DNA from: Virgibacillus profundi
GTDB taxonomy: Bacteria; Bacillota; Bacilli; Bacillales; Amphibacillaceae
DNA: 64,000 nt
Assembly: GCF_002287375.1 (NCBI RefSeq)
Contig: NZ_NPOA01000004.1
Span: forward strand, 186,001 to 250,000
Reading direction: 5' to 3'
Part shown: in pieces, positions 33,235 through 43,392 of the stretch
Layout of the letters: each line of letters begins with the position of its first letter
Position numbering within the stretch: the first letter of the stretch is position 1
The notes under the pieces: generated by a model
Databases searched by the model: none
What the model was told of the DNA's origin: nothing
Seen by the model: the letters and a program-made list of their open reading frames with translations, nothing else
Position numbers and translations under genes: made by a program

Positions 33235-33536
33235 GCTCCAGGCGGATGCTTTCCGCGGGCACGGCCTCAGCCTCCTCGAGAAAACCACTCTGCGGGGTCT
33301 TCGGACGCGTGCTATTCCCGCAGGAGTCACCGCCCTTCGCTCCCCCGAACTGGTGAGGTGGTTTGATGTTTTGAATATTGATTACTAATTCAGTTCATCG
33401 GCAGTAAACGGAAATCCAGCGGAGGAAACACATTGAAGACTCCTGCGGGAGGAAAGGCATAGGTGAGACCCCCAAGTGCGTAGCACGAGGAGGCTCACCA
33501 GCCGCCCTAAGGTCCGCGAAATGTGTTTCCAGAGCG
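33235..33536. repeat. Composite GC-rich intergenic repeat, copy 1 (modules A and B')
   Basis: Within the 590-bp gap between ytxK and ackA. Module A (about 33235-33354) contains GCTTTCCGCGGGCACGGC and CCCGCAGGAGTC; module B' (about 33414-33536) contains ACTCCTGCGGGAGG and GGCTCACCAGCCGCCC. Both are far more GC-rich than the surroundings. The reverse complement of 60972-61279 has the same two modules in the same order. No protein is predicted with confidence. The rest of the gap holds nothing I recognise. Confidence 0.8.
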
Positions 33537-33709
33537 AATCCCTGCTCTCAACCAGCGTTTGCAAATGAATTTTCACTGTGTCGTCTTTTATATCTAGTAC
33601 GGGGCGGATAACAACTATTAATGCGAAAAGAACTTTTAAATATATAAATGTATTCAAAAAGAAGTAAAACCTGACTTTTTGAACATCCAATAAAAGGAGT
33701 TGTACATCA

Positions 33710-34897
33710 ATGAATAATGTATTAGCTATTAATGCTGGTAGTTCATCTTTGAAATTCCAATTAATACTAATGCCAGAAGAAAAAGTGCTGGCAAAGGGAC
33801 TTGTAGAGCGAATCGGCTTAAATGATTCTGTTTTTACAATTGAAGTGAATGATAATAAAGATAAATTTGTTGGAGATATCCCAAATCATGAGGAAGCCGT
33901 AAAAAAATTACTTGAAGCATTGACTTCTTCGGGAGTGATCGAATCACTGGAGGAAATTGATGCAGTTGGCCACCGAGTTGTACATGGAGGCGAGTATTTT
34001 AGTGACTCTGTAAATTTGAGTGATGAAGTAATTCAAACCATTGATAAAGTTTCTGAATTAGCTCCATTGCATAATCCTGCAAATCTTACTGGTATAAATG
34101 CCTTTAAAGAGATTTTACCAAATGTACCAATGGTTGCTGTGTTTGATACTGCTTTTCATCAAACGATGCCTGCCTCATCTTATCTATATAGTTTGCCTTA
34201 TGAATATTATCAGGATTATGGGATCCGCAAATATGGTTTTCATGGAACATCACATAAATATGTATCACAGCGTGCATCTGAACTCATGGGTGTTCCTTTA
34301 GAGCAATTACGGTTAATTTCATGCCACTTGGGGAATGGTGCAAGTATTGCAGCGATTAAAGGCGGAAAATCAATGGATACATCTATGGGTTTCACCCCAC
34401 TTGCAGGTGTAACCATGGGTACCCGCTCAGGAAACATAGATCCCGCCTTAATACCATATATTATGGAGAAAACCGGAAAGTCAGCTGAAGAAGTTGTTGA
34501 TGTATTAAATAAAGAAAGTGGAATGCTAGCATTATCAGGATTTTCAAGTGACCTACGGGATATTGAGCAACAGGCAGGAGAAAATGAACGGGCGGAATTG
34601 GCTTTGGATGTATTTGCAGGAAGAATTCATAAATACTTAGGTTCCTATGCTGCAAAAATGTCAGGTGTTGATGCTATTATTTTCACTGCTGGGGTTGGAG
34701 AAAATAGTGATACAATCAGGGAAAAAGTATTAACCGGTATGGAGTTTATGGGAATTTATTTTGATCCAACATTAAATAAAGTTCGTGGAAAAGAACAATT
34801 TATTAACTATCCACATTCCCCGGTAAAAGTTATCATTATTCCGACGAACGAAGAGGTAATGATCGCAAGGGATACAGTACGAATAGCAAATCAGTAA
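33710..34897 (+). CDS. ackA: Acetate kinase
   Basis: 395 aa. Converts acetyl phosphate and ADP to acetate and ATP. Signatures: [16 protein letters not shown] at the N-terminus, [47 protein letters not shown] and [17 protein letters not shown] precedes ATG 33710. Confidence 0.97.
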   Translation: MNNVLAINAGSSSLKFQLILMPEEKVLAKGLVERIGLNDSVFTIEVNDNKDKFVGDIPNHEEAVKKLLEALTSSGVIESLEEIDAVGHRVVHGGEYFSDSVNLSDEVIQTIDKVSELAPLHNPANLTGINAFKEILPNVPMVAVFDTAFHQTMPASSYLYSLPYEYYQDYGIRKYGFHGTSHKYVSQRASELMGVPLEQLRLISCHLGNGASIAAIKGGKSMDTSMGFTPLAGVTMGTRSGNIDPALIPYIMEKTGKSAEEVVDVLNKESGMLALSGFSSDLRDIEQQAGENERAELALDVFAGRIHKYLGSYAAKMSGVDAIIFTAGVGENSDTIREKVLTGMEFMGIYFDPTLNKVRGKEQFINYPHSPVKVIIIPTNEEVMIARDTVRIANQ

Positions 34898-34983
34898 TGT
34901 AAGATAAATATAGGGGGTTTTGATGTGGGTTGTTGATCCATATCAAAACCTTTATATATATATTTGACAAGGAGGCGAATTCC

Positions 34984-35508
34984 ATGTCTGTTGAGGAACA
35001 TAAAAGAAATGAGAAGTCCGTAAATTGTATGATTCTGACCATAAGTGATACCCGAACAGAAAAGACAGACAAAAGTGGTGATTTGATGACACAATTATTA
35101 GAGGAATCAGGTCATCACATCAAATTTAAAGAAATCATTAAAGATGACGAAAAAGCAATCAAAGCAATGATCGATGCGGGCTGCGAAAATCCCGATGTTG
35201 ATGTGATTTTGACAAATGGCGGCACTGGTATTGCATTTCGTGATATTACAATTGAAACAGTCAAAAAAATGCTGCACAAGGAAATACCGGGGTTTGGAGA
35301 AATCTTCAGGGGGTTAAGTTATCAGGAGGATATCGGGTCTGCAGCCATACTTTCAAGGGCAATCGCAGGGGTCAGAAATCATACGGCAATATTCTCTACG
35401 CCCGGGTCTTCCGGGGCGGTAAAACTTGCCATGGAAAAATTGATTTTACCGGAATTATCACATATTGTTAATGAGATTAAAAAAGATATAGAGACAGAAA
35501 AAATATAG
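34984..35508 (+). CDS. moaB: MoaB/Mog-family molybdopterin-binding protein
   Basis: 174 aa. Start at 34984 because AAGGAGG lies just upstream; the frame is open earlier without a site. MILTISDTRTEKTDKSGD at the N-terminus, ILTNGGTGIAFRDITIE (TNGGTG motif) and FSTPGSSGAVKLAMEKL identify the MoaB fold, which adenylylates molybdopterin or a related step of molybdenum-cofactor synthesis. Confidence 0.92.
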   Translation: MSVEEHKRNEKSVNCMILTISDTRTEKTDKSGDLMTQLLEESGHHIKFKEIIKDDEKAIKAMIDAGCENPDVDVILTNGGTGIAFRDITIETVKKMLHKEIPGFGEIFRGLSYQEDIGSAAILSRAIAGVRNHTAIFSTPGSSGAVKLAMEKLILPELSHIVNEIKKDIETEKI

Positions 35509-35534
35509 CGCCTTTTTCACAGAGGCGCTATATT
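35502..35534. terminator. Bidirectional terminator between moaB and the Usp gene
   Basis: AATATAGCGCC and GGCGCTATATT form an 11-bp stem with an 11-nt loop, T-rich on both strands. It separates convergent genes. Confidence 0.8.
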
Positions 35535-35546
35535 TAAATTATTAAT

Positions 35547-35975
35547 TTATCGTACGACCAATACATCACAATTAGCATATCTTGTTATGCTTTCTGAAAC
35601 ACTTCCGATTAAAAATCGCTCCACAGCATTCATTCCTGTTGCTCCACAAATGATCAAATCTGCGTCAAAATCCTTCGCAATGTCTTTTGCGATTTTTACT
35701 TTTGGGGAACCATATTCTACACATCTAACTAAATCTTCAACCCCTGCCAGTTTTGCATTATCAACATATGTGTCAAGGAGTTCTTTTGCATACGACTCAG
35801 CACGCTCAGCTAATGTACGATCATAAGCCTCAGCGGTAGCAAAGGTCCGGGAATCAACTACATGGGATAGAATAAGTCGGGCATTATTACGTTTTGCGAT
35901 GTTTAAAGACTTCTCAAAAGCCTTTTCAGAAGCTTTTGAACCATCTACTGCAACAACAATATTTTTATATTCCAT
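35547..35975 (-). CDS. Universal stress protein A family
   Basis: 142 aa. MEYKNIVVAVDGSKASEKAF at the N-terminus and the ATP-binding motif GATGMNAVERFLIGSVSESI near the C-terminus. ATG at 35975 is selected by the GGGGAG site; the longer frame to 36026 has none. Probably a nucleotide-binding stress protein. Confidence 0.92.
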   Translation of the reverse strand: MEYKNIVVAVDGSKASEKAFEKSLNIAKRNNARLILSHVVDSRTFATAEAYDRTLAERAESYAKELLDTYVDNAKLAGVEDLVRCVEYGSPKVKIAKDIAKDFDADLIICGATGMNAVERFLIGSVSESITRYANCDVLVVR

Positions 35976-36097
35976 TTTTATCTCCCCTTCCACTTTAATT
36001 ATATACCCTAATTTATATTGCAACAATCAAATTTTAGAAGATTTAATTAAAACATTGATACAAAATTTTGGACATACTAAAAATGGAGGTGATATTT

Positions 36098-36262
36098 TTG
36101 GCGAAAAAGAAGAAGGATAACAATCCGCAAAATCTCTTTGAAGACGAAAAAGGTGTAGCAGCTGTTCAAAATCAGTTATTTGAAAGCTATCAAAGTGGTG
36201 TGGTTGAGGATCAGTTGCACAATAATAAAGCAATTCACAAATATAATAACCAAAAAAAATAG
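36098..36262 (+). CDS. Small hydrophilic protein (54 aa), unknown
   Basis: TTG 36098 has TGGAGGTG 6 nt upstream; the ATG at 36083 overlaps that site. Lys-rich start (AKKKKDNNPQNLFEDEKG), then Gln/Asn-rich. It resembles short Bacillaceae proteins of unknown or sporulation-related role; no firm family. Confidence 0.6.
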   Translation: MAKKKKDNNPQNLFEDEKGVAAVQNQLFESYQSGVVEDQLHNNKAIHKYNNQKK

Positions 36263-36270
36263 CTTTTAAA

Positions 36271-36306
36271 ATAAACCATCCCGGAATATGGGATGGTTTA
36301 TTTTTA
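36271..36306. terminator. Bidirectional terminator
   Basis: ATAAACCATCCC and GGGATGGTTTAT form a 12-bp stem, T-rich on both sides, between convergent genes. Confidence 0.85.
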
Positions 36307-36320
36307 TAAATTGCAGAACA

Positions 36321-37418
36321 CTATTCAATAATCTGCAATTCCTTAGGATATTTTGTTAAGGTTTCCGGTCCTTTTTCTGTCATAAAAATCATATCTTCTA
36401 TTCGAACACCACCAGTTGTTGGTACATAAATACCTGGTTCGATTGTGTAGCACATACCTGCTTTAAGAGGAAGCTCGTTATTGCTGTGCATTGATGGATA
36501 TTCATGTGTTTGTACCCCTAATCCATGTCCGATTCGATGGCTGAAATACGCTCCGTACCCGGCCTGTTCAATATGATTTCTTGCAGCAAGATCAATTTTA
36601 CCTACAGGTGTTCCAATCTGTGATGCTTCAAATGCTTTTTGTTCTGCAACTAAAACTGTATTATATATATTCTTTTGTTCATCAGAAATTGATTTATAAG
36701 CAACTGTTCTCGTAATGTCCGAACAATATCCTTCAAAAATAACGCCAAGATCAAACAGTACCATTTCACCTGCAGTAATCTTTTTCATTGATGGTGTTCC
36801 ATGTGGGGAAGCAGTTTTCGCACCCGACAATGTCATTGTGGTAAATGACATTTCCTGAATTCCTTGTTTCTTCAATTCATATTCGATTGCGGCTATAACT
36901 TCAAGCTCGCCAATTCCCTCTCTAATTGCTTTTATGCCAGTTTCCACACCAAAATCAGCAAGCTCTGCAGCTTGTTTTAACAGTGTATATTCTTTGTTGT
37001 TTTTAATTACACGAAGATCAGCCAGTAATTCCTGTGCATCCGAAATGGTTGTGTTTGGTAAAATACGCGTAATTGCTTCAAATCGCTCCAAAGTTATATG
37101 ATCATGTTCAAGTCCTAGTGATTGCGGTATTTTCTCATTCTTTTTTAAAAAATCCCGGAATAATTGCCACGGATCTTCATGATCATGGTAACTTAGTATT
37201 TCATATTCCCATCCGGCAGCCTTTGCATCTTCTATCTCCATTGCAGGAATGATGATTAACGGATCCAGTGCAGTACTAACATAAACAGCAATTATCCGTT
37301 CATGTGGTTCCGTATAATAATTGCTTATGTAATAAAAATTTGCCTTTGATGTAATTAGCATACTATCAAGATTATGCTGGTTCATTTCTTTTAATAATGC
37401 GTCTATTCTATTTGTCAT
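36321..37418 (-). CDS. M24-family aminopeptidase (Xaa-Pro peptidase type)
   Basis: 365 aa. An N-terminal creatinase-like domain is followed by a pita-bread catalytic domain with metal ligands in LFDLGVIFEGYCSDITRT (two Asp), HRIGHGLG (His), TIEPGIYV (Glu) and GGVRIED (Glu). It probably cleaves Xaa-Pro bonds in short peptides in the cytoplasm. ATG 37418 has GAGGTG 7 nt upstream; the GTG at 37427 lies within that site. Confidence 0.92.
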   Translation of the reverse strand: MTNRIDALLKEMNQHNLDSMLITSKANFYYISNYYTEPHERIIAVYVSTALDPLIIIPAMEIEDAKAAGWEYEILSYHDHEDPWQLFRDFLKKNEKIPQSLGLEHDHITLERFEAITRILPNTTISDAQELLADLRVIKNNKEYTLLKQAAELADFGVETGIKAIREGIGELEVIAAIEYELKKQGIQEMSFTTMTLSGAKTASPHGTPSMKKITAGEMVLFDLGVIFEGYCSDITRTVAYKSISDEQKNIYNTVLVAEQKAFEASQIGTPVGKIDLAARNHIEQAGYGAYFSHRIGHGLGVQTHEYPSMHSNNELPLKAGMCYTIEPGIYVPTTGGVRIEDMIFMTEKGPETLTKYPKELQIIE

Positions 37419-37561
37419 TCCAGTCACCTCACTAAATTTTGTATGTTATTATTATAACAGAAACTACTTTAGTATTAAATTTGTGCTATTTTGAAACTTT
37501 TAAAAAAAATTAACGTAATACTTAGTATAGCTCTAATCAAAAATTTAAAGGAGGACTTTAC

Positions 37562-38227
37562 ATGTTTAAATTTTTTAAACGGATGAAGACAGTTGTAGGC
37601 TCTGAATTGAATGCAATGTTGGAAAAAGCTGAAGATCCAGTCAAAATGTTAGAGCAGTTCATGCGTGATATGGAAGAAGATATTAGAGAAGCAGAGGGTG
37701 CAGTTGCAAAACAAATCGCTAATGAAAAAATGCTCAAACGAAAAGCAAACGATGCTCAGGCGTTGGTAGACAAAAGACAAAAGCAAGCTGAGTCGGCTAT
37801 TGAAGCTGGAGATGACAGCCTTGCCCGACGTGCCCTTGAGGATAAACAGGAACATGCCAAACAAGCAGAAGTGTTAAATGAATCCTGGGCAAGAGCAAAA
37901 AGTGATTCTACTGAAATTAGAGAAAAATTAGATGAAATGAAAAAAGAATATAATCAGATGAAATTGAAAAAAGATTCATTAAAAGCACGTGCAGAAACTG
38001 CTAAAACGAAAACTAAAATGAATCGAACCATGTCATCGGTTGGCGGTGATGAATCAAGACAAGGTTTTGAACGAATGGAAGAGAAAGTTTTACAGTACGA
38101 AGCTGAAGCAGAAACTTCAGAAGACCTGTCTCAATCAGCCCGTACATTGGATGATGAGTTTGAAAAACTTGAGGAAAGCAGTGTGGATAAAGAATTGGCT
38201 GCATTAATAGAGAAAATGAATAAGTAA
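37562..38227 (+). CDS. PspA/IM30 (LiaH-like) family protein
   Basis: 221 aa, almost wholly coiled coil. The N-terminus FKFFKRMKTVVGSELNAMLE and EDPVKMLEQFMRDME are the PspA signature. These proteins bind damaged membranes from the inside and protect the envelope under stress. AAAGGAGG precedes ATG 37562. No psp/lia regulatory genes are adjacent. Confidence 0.92.
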   Translation: MFKFFKRMKTVVGSELNAMLEKAEDPVKMLEQFMRDMEEDIREAEGAVAKQIANEKMLKRKANDAQALVDKRQKQAESAIEAGDDSLARRALEDKQEHAKQAEVLNESWARAKSDSTEIREKLDEMKKEYNQMKLKKDSLKARAETAKTKTKMNRTMSSVGGDESRQGFERMEEKVLQYEAEAETSEDLSQSARTLDDEFEKLEESSVDKELAALIEKMNK

Positions 38228-38300
38228 TTTGCAGATCGGGTAGAGGATAAGTGATGCTCATGTGTGTGAGTAAATAGTCAATAGGTTAGGAGAGGTTTTG

Positions 38301-38981
38301 TTGAAAGTTTCTTATTATGGACATTCTGTTGTAAAAGTTGAAACAGAATCACATAAAATATTAATTGATCCATTTATCTCGGGAAACGACGCATGTGATT
38401 TAGATGCAAATACGGTTGAAGCAGACGTTATTTTATTAACACATGCACATAATGATCATGTCGGTGACACATTCGACATTACGAAACGAAATAACGCTTT
38501 AGTTGTTGCACCAAATGAATTGGCTGTTTACTTAGGAACAAAAGGACTAAACACACATCCAATGCATATTGGCGGTGCACATGATTTTGAATTTGGCCGT
38601 GTGAAATTTACCCAGGCCTTTCATGGATCTTCTTATACTGAAGAAGATGGCACAATGATCTATGGTGGAATGCCCGGTGGAATTCTATTAACCGTTGAAG
38701 GGAAAACGATTTATCATGTAGGTGATACTGCATTATTCACCGATTTGAAAATGTATGGCGAAATGAATGAAATTGACATTGCCTTTGTTCCTATTGGTGA
38801 TAACTTTACGATGGGTCCGGAGGATGCGTTGATAGCTGCAGACTGGATAAATGCGAAGATTGTAGTGCCTGTGCATTATAATACGTTTCCGGTGATTGAA
38901 CAGGATGCTGAAGCATGGGCAAGTAAAGTTAAGACTGGTGAAGGTAGAGCGATGGATATTGGGGAACAAATGGAGTTGTAA
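38301..38981 (+). CDS. ytkL: YtkL-type metal-dependent hydrolase (UPF0173)
   Basis: 226 aa metallo-beta-lactamase fold: [14 protein letters not shown] start, [10 protein letters not shown] (HxHxDH), [10 protein letters not shown], and VPVHYNTFP near the end. Start TTG 38301 (AGGAGAGG upstream) rather than TTG 38298, matching the family start. Substrate unknown. Confidence 0.92.
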   Translation: MKVSYYGHSVVKVETESHKILIDPFISGNDACDLDANTVEADVILLTHAHNDHVGDTFDITKRNNALVVAPNELAVYLGTKGLNTHPMHIGGAHDFEFGRVKFTQAFHGSSYTEEDGTMIYGGMPGGILLTVEGKTIYHVGDTALFTDLKMYGEMNEIDIAFVPIGDNFTMGPEDALIAADWINAKIVVPVHYNTFPVIEQDAEAWASKVKTGEGRAMDIGEQMEL

Positions 38982-39021
38982 ATTGAAACCCCATGAGCTG
39001 ATTTAGTTCATGGGGTCAATT
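38982..39021 (+). terminator. Hairpin after ytkL
   Basis: ACCCCATGA and TCATGGGGT pair perfectly, and AATTGA / CAATT extends the stem past a bulge. There is no strong T run, so termination may be weak. Confidence 0.5.
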
Positions 39022-39217
39022 AACTAAAAGGATATTGTGATTTTCAGGTTCCTTATAGTGTTTTCATATGTCTTAGATTTAAATAACTACCTTCACAAAT
39101 TAGCTTTTCCAAATATCCTCACGATCCATTCTAATTTTTCTCCCATTATTTTACTATAGTTAATCCAATTATTTACTTGAAATTTAAAAACAAATAAAAA
39201 AACAAGGGGTTATGATC

Positions 39218-39970
39218 TTGAATACTACTTTACTTCTTTTTTTCCTCTTTTTTGGCCTAATCTTAGGTTCATTTTTTAACGTTGTTGGATTACGCCTCCC
39301 AAAGAATATCTCCTTTGTAATTGGTCGATCTAAGTGCCCACATTGTAAACATCAATTAGCCTGGTATGAAAATATACCGTTTATATCTTTTATCATTCAA
39401 GGGGGGAAATGTCGTCATTGCAATGAAAAAATCTCATACATTTATCCGGCAATTGAATTATCCACAGGGATGTTATTTGCATTAAGCTACATCAAAATAG
39501 GCTTAAACACAGAGCTGATAACAGCATTACTTCTAGTTTCCATGCTCATGATCATTCTAGTATCTGATATAAAATATATGCTCATACCTAATAAAGTTCT
39601 CCTATTTTACTTACCACTTTTTTTTATAATCCGTATCATCCAGCCTCTTATTCCATGGTGGTCCTCTATTTTGGGTGGACTAATTGGATTTGTTCTTCTT
39701 GCAGCGATTATATTAATCAGCCGTGGAGGTATGGGGGCAGGAGATATGAAGTTATTCGGTGTTTTAGGTATTGTTTTAGGAGTGGACAAGATTTTATTAG
39801 CTTTCTTTCTTGCCTGTTTAATTGGATCAATTACCAGCATTCTGTTACTAATTTTTAAGTTAATTAAACGTAAACAGCCAGTACCTTTTGGCCCTTATAT
39901 CGTTATAGCAACAATAATAACCTACTTTTACGGAGACTTTCTGTTAAACTGGTATTTTAATTTTTTATAA
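39218..39970 (+). CDS. comC: Type IV prepilin peptidase (ComC-like)
   Basis: About 250 aa integral membrane protease with seven to eight helices. LGSFFNVVGLRLPK at the N-terminus, zinc-like pairs CPHC and CRHC, and the two catalytic Asp in VSDIKYMLIPN and GGMGAGDMKLF. It processes prepilins for the competence pseudopilus. TTG 39218 lies 8 nt after AAGGGG; ATG 39212 (two codons longer) is the alternative. Confidence 0.85.
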   Translation: MNTTLLLFFLFFGLILGSFFNVVGLRLPKNISFVIGRSKCPHCKHQLAWYENIPFISFIIQGGKCRHCNEKISYIYPAIELSTGMLFALSYIKIGLNTELITALLLVSMLMIILVSDIKYMLIPNKVLLFYLPLFFIIRIIQPLIPWWSSILGGLIGFVLLAAIILISRGGMGAGDMKLFGVLGIVLGVDKILLAFFLACLIGSITSILLLIFKLIKRKQPVPFGPYIVIATIITYFYGDFLLNWYFNFL

Positions 39971-40044
39971 TGTTTCCTTTTCTCTTGCTGTAAGTTCTGA
40001 AATAAAACAGAAAATCATACAGTATTATGGAGGAGGGGAATGTT

Positions 40045-40272
40045 ATGCGTCACTATGCTATTTTGCGACTACTGCTCGCTGGATTTTTATTATATTTTGC
40101 CTGGCCAGTTATACCACAGGCAGCCTCGTCACTGGAATTACTATTCTGGGGGGGATGGTTAATCTTTTTTCTGTTGGTAGTTGGTGCAAATTTTTCAACT
40201 CTATTACGTATGACGAGGCCACCGGTGATGGAACAGGAAGAATTAAACAGGCGACGTACCCATAATCATTGA
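40045..40272 (+). CDS. Small membrane protein (75 aa), unknown
   Basis: ATG 40045 preceded by GGAGGAGGGG. Two hydrophobic segments (about residues 4-23 and 31-52) and a basic, His-ending tail. Unrecognised; 70 nt upstream of ytoI. Confidence 0.6.
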   Translation: MRHYAILRLLLAGFLLYFAWPVIPQAASSLELLFWGGWLIFFLLVVGANFSTLLRMTRPPVMEQEELNRRRTHNH

Positions 40273-40344
40273 GTTTCAGTCAATTCAACTGTATAATTAA
40301 TAATAATTAGTGGACTAGTACAGTTGAAAGTTGGTGAACATCCA

Positions 40345-41652
40345 ATGATAACTAAACATGAACAAATTATCCAGCATATCTTAACACTTGAGGTTGGACA
40401 TAAAATATCTGTCAGGCAAATTGCAAAAAAGTTAAATGTTAGTGATGGCACGGCATATCGAGCAATTAAAGAGGCGGAAAATCAAGGAATAGTAAGTACA
40501 ATTGAACGTGTGGGGACAATTCGGATTGAACGGAAGAAAAAAGAGAATTTTGAACGGTTAACCTTTGCCGAGGTTATAAATATTATTGATGGACAAGTTT
40601 TAGGTGGAAGAGAAGGGCTCCATAAAACATTAAATAAATTTGTAATTGGAGCAATGAAACTTGATGCAATGATGCGATATACAGAGGCTGATTCTCTATT
40701 AATTGTCGGTAATCGTATAGAAGCACATGAATTGGCATTGAATGAGGGTGCAGCAGTTTTAATTACTGGTGGCTTTGATACAGAGGATCATATAAAGGAT
40801 CTTGCTGATGAAAAAAAACTGCCGATCATATCTACCAGTTATGATACGTTTACTGTCGCGGCAATGATCAATCGGGCCATATATGATCAGTTAATTAAGA
40901 AAGAAATCGTTTTTGTCGGTGATATTTATACTCCCTACGACAAATCCTATTATTTATATGGGAAGGATAAGGTTAAACGATGGTATGAGCTTAATGAGGA
41001 ATCAAAACATACCAGATATCCGGTTGTTAATGATAAAGGCAGTGTTGTCGGGATGGTCACATCAAAGGATATTATCGAAAAAAATAGTGAAGAACTGATT
41101 GAAAGAGTAATGAGTAAGAATCCTTTAGTTGTCCAGGCAAAAACCTCACTTGCATATGTGGCACATATGATGGTCTGGGAAGGGATTGAAGTGGTTCCGG
41201 TTGTAGATAAGGCATACCATCTGAAAGGTGTTGTCTCAAGGCAGGATGTGCTTAAGGCCTTACAGCAGATTCAGCGGCAGCCACAGGTTGGTGAGACAAT
41301 TGAAGATATCGTATCAAATAATCTTGTTGCTTCAGACAAGGATGAGGCTGTTTACTATACAGAAGTAACACCGCAGATGACAAATCAGTTGGGGACACTG
41401 TCTAATGGGGTCTTTACTGCATTAATTACAGAAGCAAGCAGCAGACTGTTACGTCATCTTAAAAAAGGTGATTTAGTCGTTGAGAATTTAACTGTTTTTT
41501 TTATTAAACCGGTACAAATAGATAGTAAATTAACGATAAAACCAAGGCTGCTCGAAGTTGGGCGGATCTATGCGAAAATAGATGCAGAAGTCTTAAATGG
41601 AAAAAAGGTCGTTGGAAAAGGATTAATTATGGCACAATTAATTGATCGGTAA
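40345..41652 (+). CDS. ytoI: YtoI: HTH-DRTGG-CBS-hotdog regulator
   Basis: 435 aa. Domain order: an N-terminal winged HTH (VRQIAKKLNVSDGTAYRAIK), a DRTGG domain (about 70-180), two CBS repeats (VVNDKGSVVGMVTSKDI and VVDKAYHLKGVVSRQDV) and a C-terminal thioesterase-like hotdog domain (TPQMTNQLGTLSNGVFTALI). Very close to B. subtilis YtoI. The ligand is probably an adenine nucleotide bound by the CBS pair; targets unknown. ATG 40345 matches the family start. Confidence 0.93.
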   Translation: MITKHEQIIQHILTLEVGHKISVRQIAKKLNVSDGTAYRAIKEAENQGIVSTIERVGTIRIERKKKENFERLTFAEVINIIDGQVLGGREGLHKTLNKFVIGAMKLDAMMRYTEADSLLIVGNRIEAHELALNEGAAVLITGGFDTEDHIKDLADEKKLPIISTSYDTFTVAAMINRAIYDQLIKKEIVFVGDIYTPYDKSYYLYGKDKVKRWYELNEESKHTRYPVVNDKGSVVGMVTSKDIIEKNSEELIERVMSKNPLVVQAKTSLAYVAHMMVWEGIEVVPVVDKAYHLKGVVSRQDVLKALQQIQRQPQVGETIEDIVSNNLVASDKDEAVYYTEVTPQMTNQLGTLSNGVFTALITEASSRLLRHLKKGDLVVENLTVFFIKPVQIDSKLTIKPRLLEVGRIYAKIDAEVLNGKKVVGKGLIMAQLIDR

Positions 41653-41660
41653 AAGAACAA

Positions 41661-41690
41661 AAGCTGACTATCTGATAGTCAGCTTTCATT
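41661..41690. terminator. Bidirectional terminator ytoI/ytpI
   Basis: AAGCTGACTAT-CTG-ATAGTCAGCTT, 11-bp stem, between convergent genes. Confidence 0.8.
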
Positions 41691-41972
41691 TAATCTTTTC
41701 CATTCACTTCGGTAGTGCTTCACTTCTTTAAATCCTCTATTTAATTGTAGTCCACCAAGGATGACAAATACAATACCGATGAATAAGGAGATTGTCGTTT
41801 GATAAAATACATATTGGTTTATACCGAAAAAGAGAATGAAACTTCCAAGACATATTCGGGATCTTGCGTTAAAATATAATTGTGTCAGTTCTTCATTGCT
41901 TTTTAAGATTGCAACCTTATAATAAACATACAGTGCAATTGAAAGTACGATAATAATTGGGAAAATAACCAT
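41679..41972 (-). CDS. ytpI: YtpI family membrane protein
   Basis: 97 aa with three hydrophobic segments (about 2-20, 38-54, 59-76) and a charged tail. Same orientation and place (between ytoI and nrnA) as B. subtilis ytpI. Unknown function. The terminator stem overlaps its last codons. Confidence 0.85.
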   Translation of the reverse strand: MVIFPIIIVLSIALYVYYKVAILKSNEELTQLYFNARSRICLGSFILFFGINQYVFYQTTISLFIGIVFVILGGLQLNRGFKEVKHYRSEWKRLNES

Positions 41973-42063
41973 ATAATCTCTCCTAATTTATAATTGCCAT
42001 TATATATTGTAACCTGTTTTAATGATTTTTGCTATAAAGATAAACCAGATTGGGGTAAAAGAA

Positions 42064-43011
42064 ATGACCATAAAACAAATTATCGACACAATTAAACAAT
42101 ACGATACAATCATTATACATAGACATGTCCGACCGGATCCTGATGCGCTTGGTTCACAGGCAGGGTTAAAGGAAATGATTAAACAATCATTTCCAGGTAA
42201 AAATGTGTATGCGGTGGGAGAAGAAGATCCATCATTCACTTTTTTAACCGAAATGGATAAAATTGATGATCGCGTTTATGAAAACGCACTTGTAATTGTA
42301 TGTGACACTGCGAATGCTGCACGGATTTGTGATGAGCGTTACAGTCTTGGTGATAAGCTAATTAAAATTGATCATCACCCAAATGTGGAGCCATATGGCG
42401 ACTTATTGTGGGTTGATCCATCAGCAAGCTCTACAAGTGAATTGATTTATGAACTATTTACGTATGCCAAAGAAGAAGGTTTTCATTTAAATGACGAAGC
42501 TGCACGTCTCATTTATGCAGGAATTGTTGGCGATACAGGGAGATTCCTTTTTCCGAGTACAACAAAGAAGACATTTCAATACGCTGCAGAACTTGTGACA
42601 TATAACTTTGATCGCGCCTCTTTATATGATGGTATGTATAACATCAAAAATAATATTGCGAGACTTAGAGGATACATCTTACAAAATTATAAATTGTCAC
42701 CATCGGGTTTAAGTACGATTAAACTTACAAAGGAAATTTTGGATGAATATGGGGTAAAACCTACAGAAACAGGGCAATTGGTTGGTGTTTTAGGTGATGT
42801 TGAAGGGATTAAAGCATGGGCATTTTTCATTGAAGAGGATGACTTAATTCGTGTTCGTCTCCGTTCAAAAGGACCTGTAATTAATGAAATTGCTGCAAAG
42901 TATAATGGTGGTGGACATCCACTGGCATCAGGTGCATCTGTGAAAACATGGGAAGAAACTCACTGGGTGATTGATGATTTAGAGCAGGCCTGTCTGACTT
43001 TCTCCGAATAA
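42064..43011 (+). CDS. nrnA: NrnA: oligoribonuclease and pAp phosphatase
   Basis: 315 aa DHH/DHHA1 phosphoesterase. Metal-binding motifs: IIIHRHVRPDPDALGSQ, VCDTANAARI, KIDHHPN (DHH), and the DHHA1 motif YNGGGHPLASGA. Degrades nanoRNAs and pAp in bacteria without Orn. ATG 42064 follows GGGGT; the upstream frame (42022) has no site. Confidence 0.93.
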   Translation: MTIKQIIDTIKQYDTIIIHRHVRPDPDALGSQAGLKEMIKQSFPGKNVYAVGEEDPSFTFLTEMDKIDDRVYENALVIVCDTANAARICDERYSLGDKLIKIDHHPNVEPYGDLLWVDPSASSTSELIYELFTYAKEEGFHLNDEAARLIYAGIVGDTGRFLFPSTTKKTFQYAAELVTYNFDRASLYDGMYNIKNNIARLRGYILQNYKLSPSGLSTIKLTKEILDEYGVKPTETGQLVGVLGDVEGIKAWAFFIEEDDLIRVRLRSKGPVINEIAAKYNGGGHPLASGASVKTWEETHWVIDDLEQACLTFSE

Positions 43012-43015
43012 AAAT

Positions 43016-43044
43016 AGCTGTCCCTTTATAGCTAAGGGGCAGCT
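43016..43044. terminator. Terminator for the ytrH-ytrI-ytzJ transcript, also after nrnA
   Basis: AGCTGTCCCTT and AAGGGGCAGCT form an 11-bp stem (one G-T pair). The T-rich tail lies on the minus-strand side. Confidence 0.7.
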
Positions 43045-43062
43045 GTGTATAAAACTTAAGTA

Positions 43063-43260
43063 TCAGCTTGATTTTTTATCAGACATTGGAATAAACCAGC
43101 AACCGGTTTTAGTATCATCAAAATATACATGTAAATGTTCTCTCTCGATGTCACGTTTAATTAATCGAATAAGCTCATGTGTTTCCGCATATGCAGTGCG
43201 GCCTTCTTTCAATTGAGCCATTTTTTCGTCACGCATTCGTCTGTGATTCATTATTAACAT
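43063..43260 (-). CDS. ytzJ: YtzJ-like small protein
   Basis: 65 aa from ATG 43260 (AAAGGAG 9 nt upstream). Basic helical N-terminus and a beta C-terminus with GCWFIP. The position next to ytrI matches B. subtilis ytzJ. Function unknown. Confidence 0.65.
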   Translation of the reverse strand: MLIMNHRRMRDEKMAQLKEGRTAYAETHELIRLIKRDIEREHLHVYFDDTKTGCWFIPMSDKKSS

Positions 43261-43392
43261 ATGAATCAACTCCTTTCATTCAAATTAGTATATGAAAGTA
43301 ATTTAAAATGTGCCTATATTTTATTAATATTATTATATAAAAATATTATCCAAGTAGCTACAAAATAATCAAAGATTCATGAAATGTTCACA

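Noticed and set aside
33385-33690. Minus-strand frame of 101 codons in the ytxK-ackA gap
   Set aside because: It runs through the GC-rich repeat, has no ribosome site and no recognisable protein. Likewise the frame at 61133-61315.
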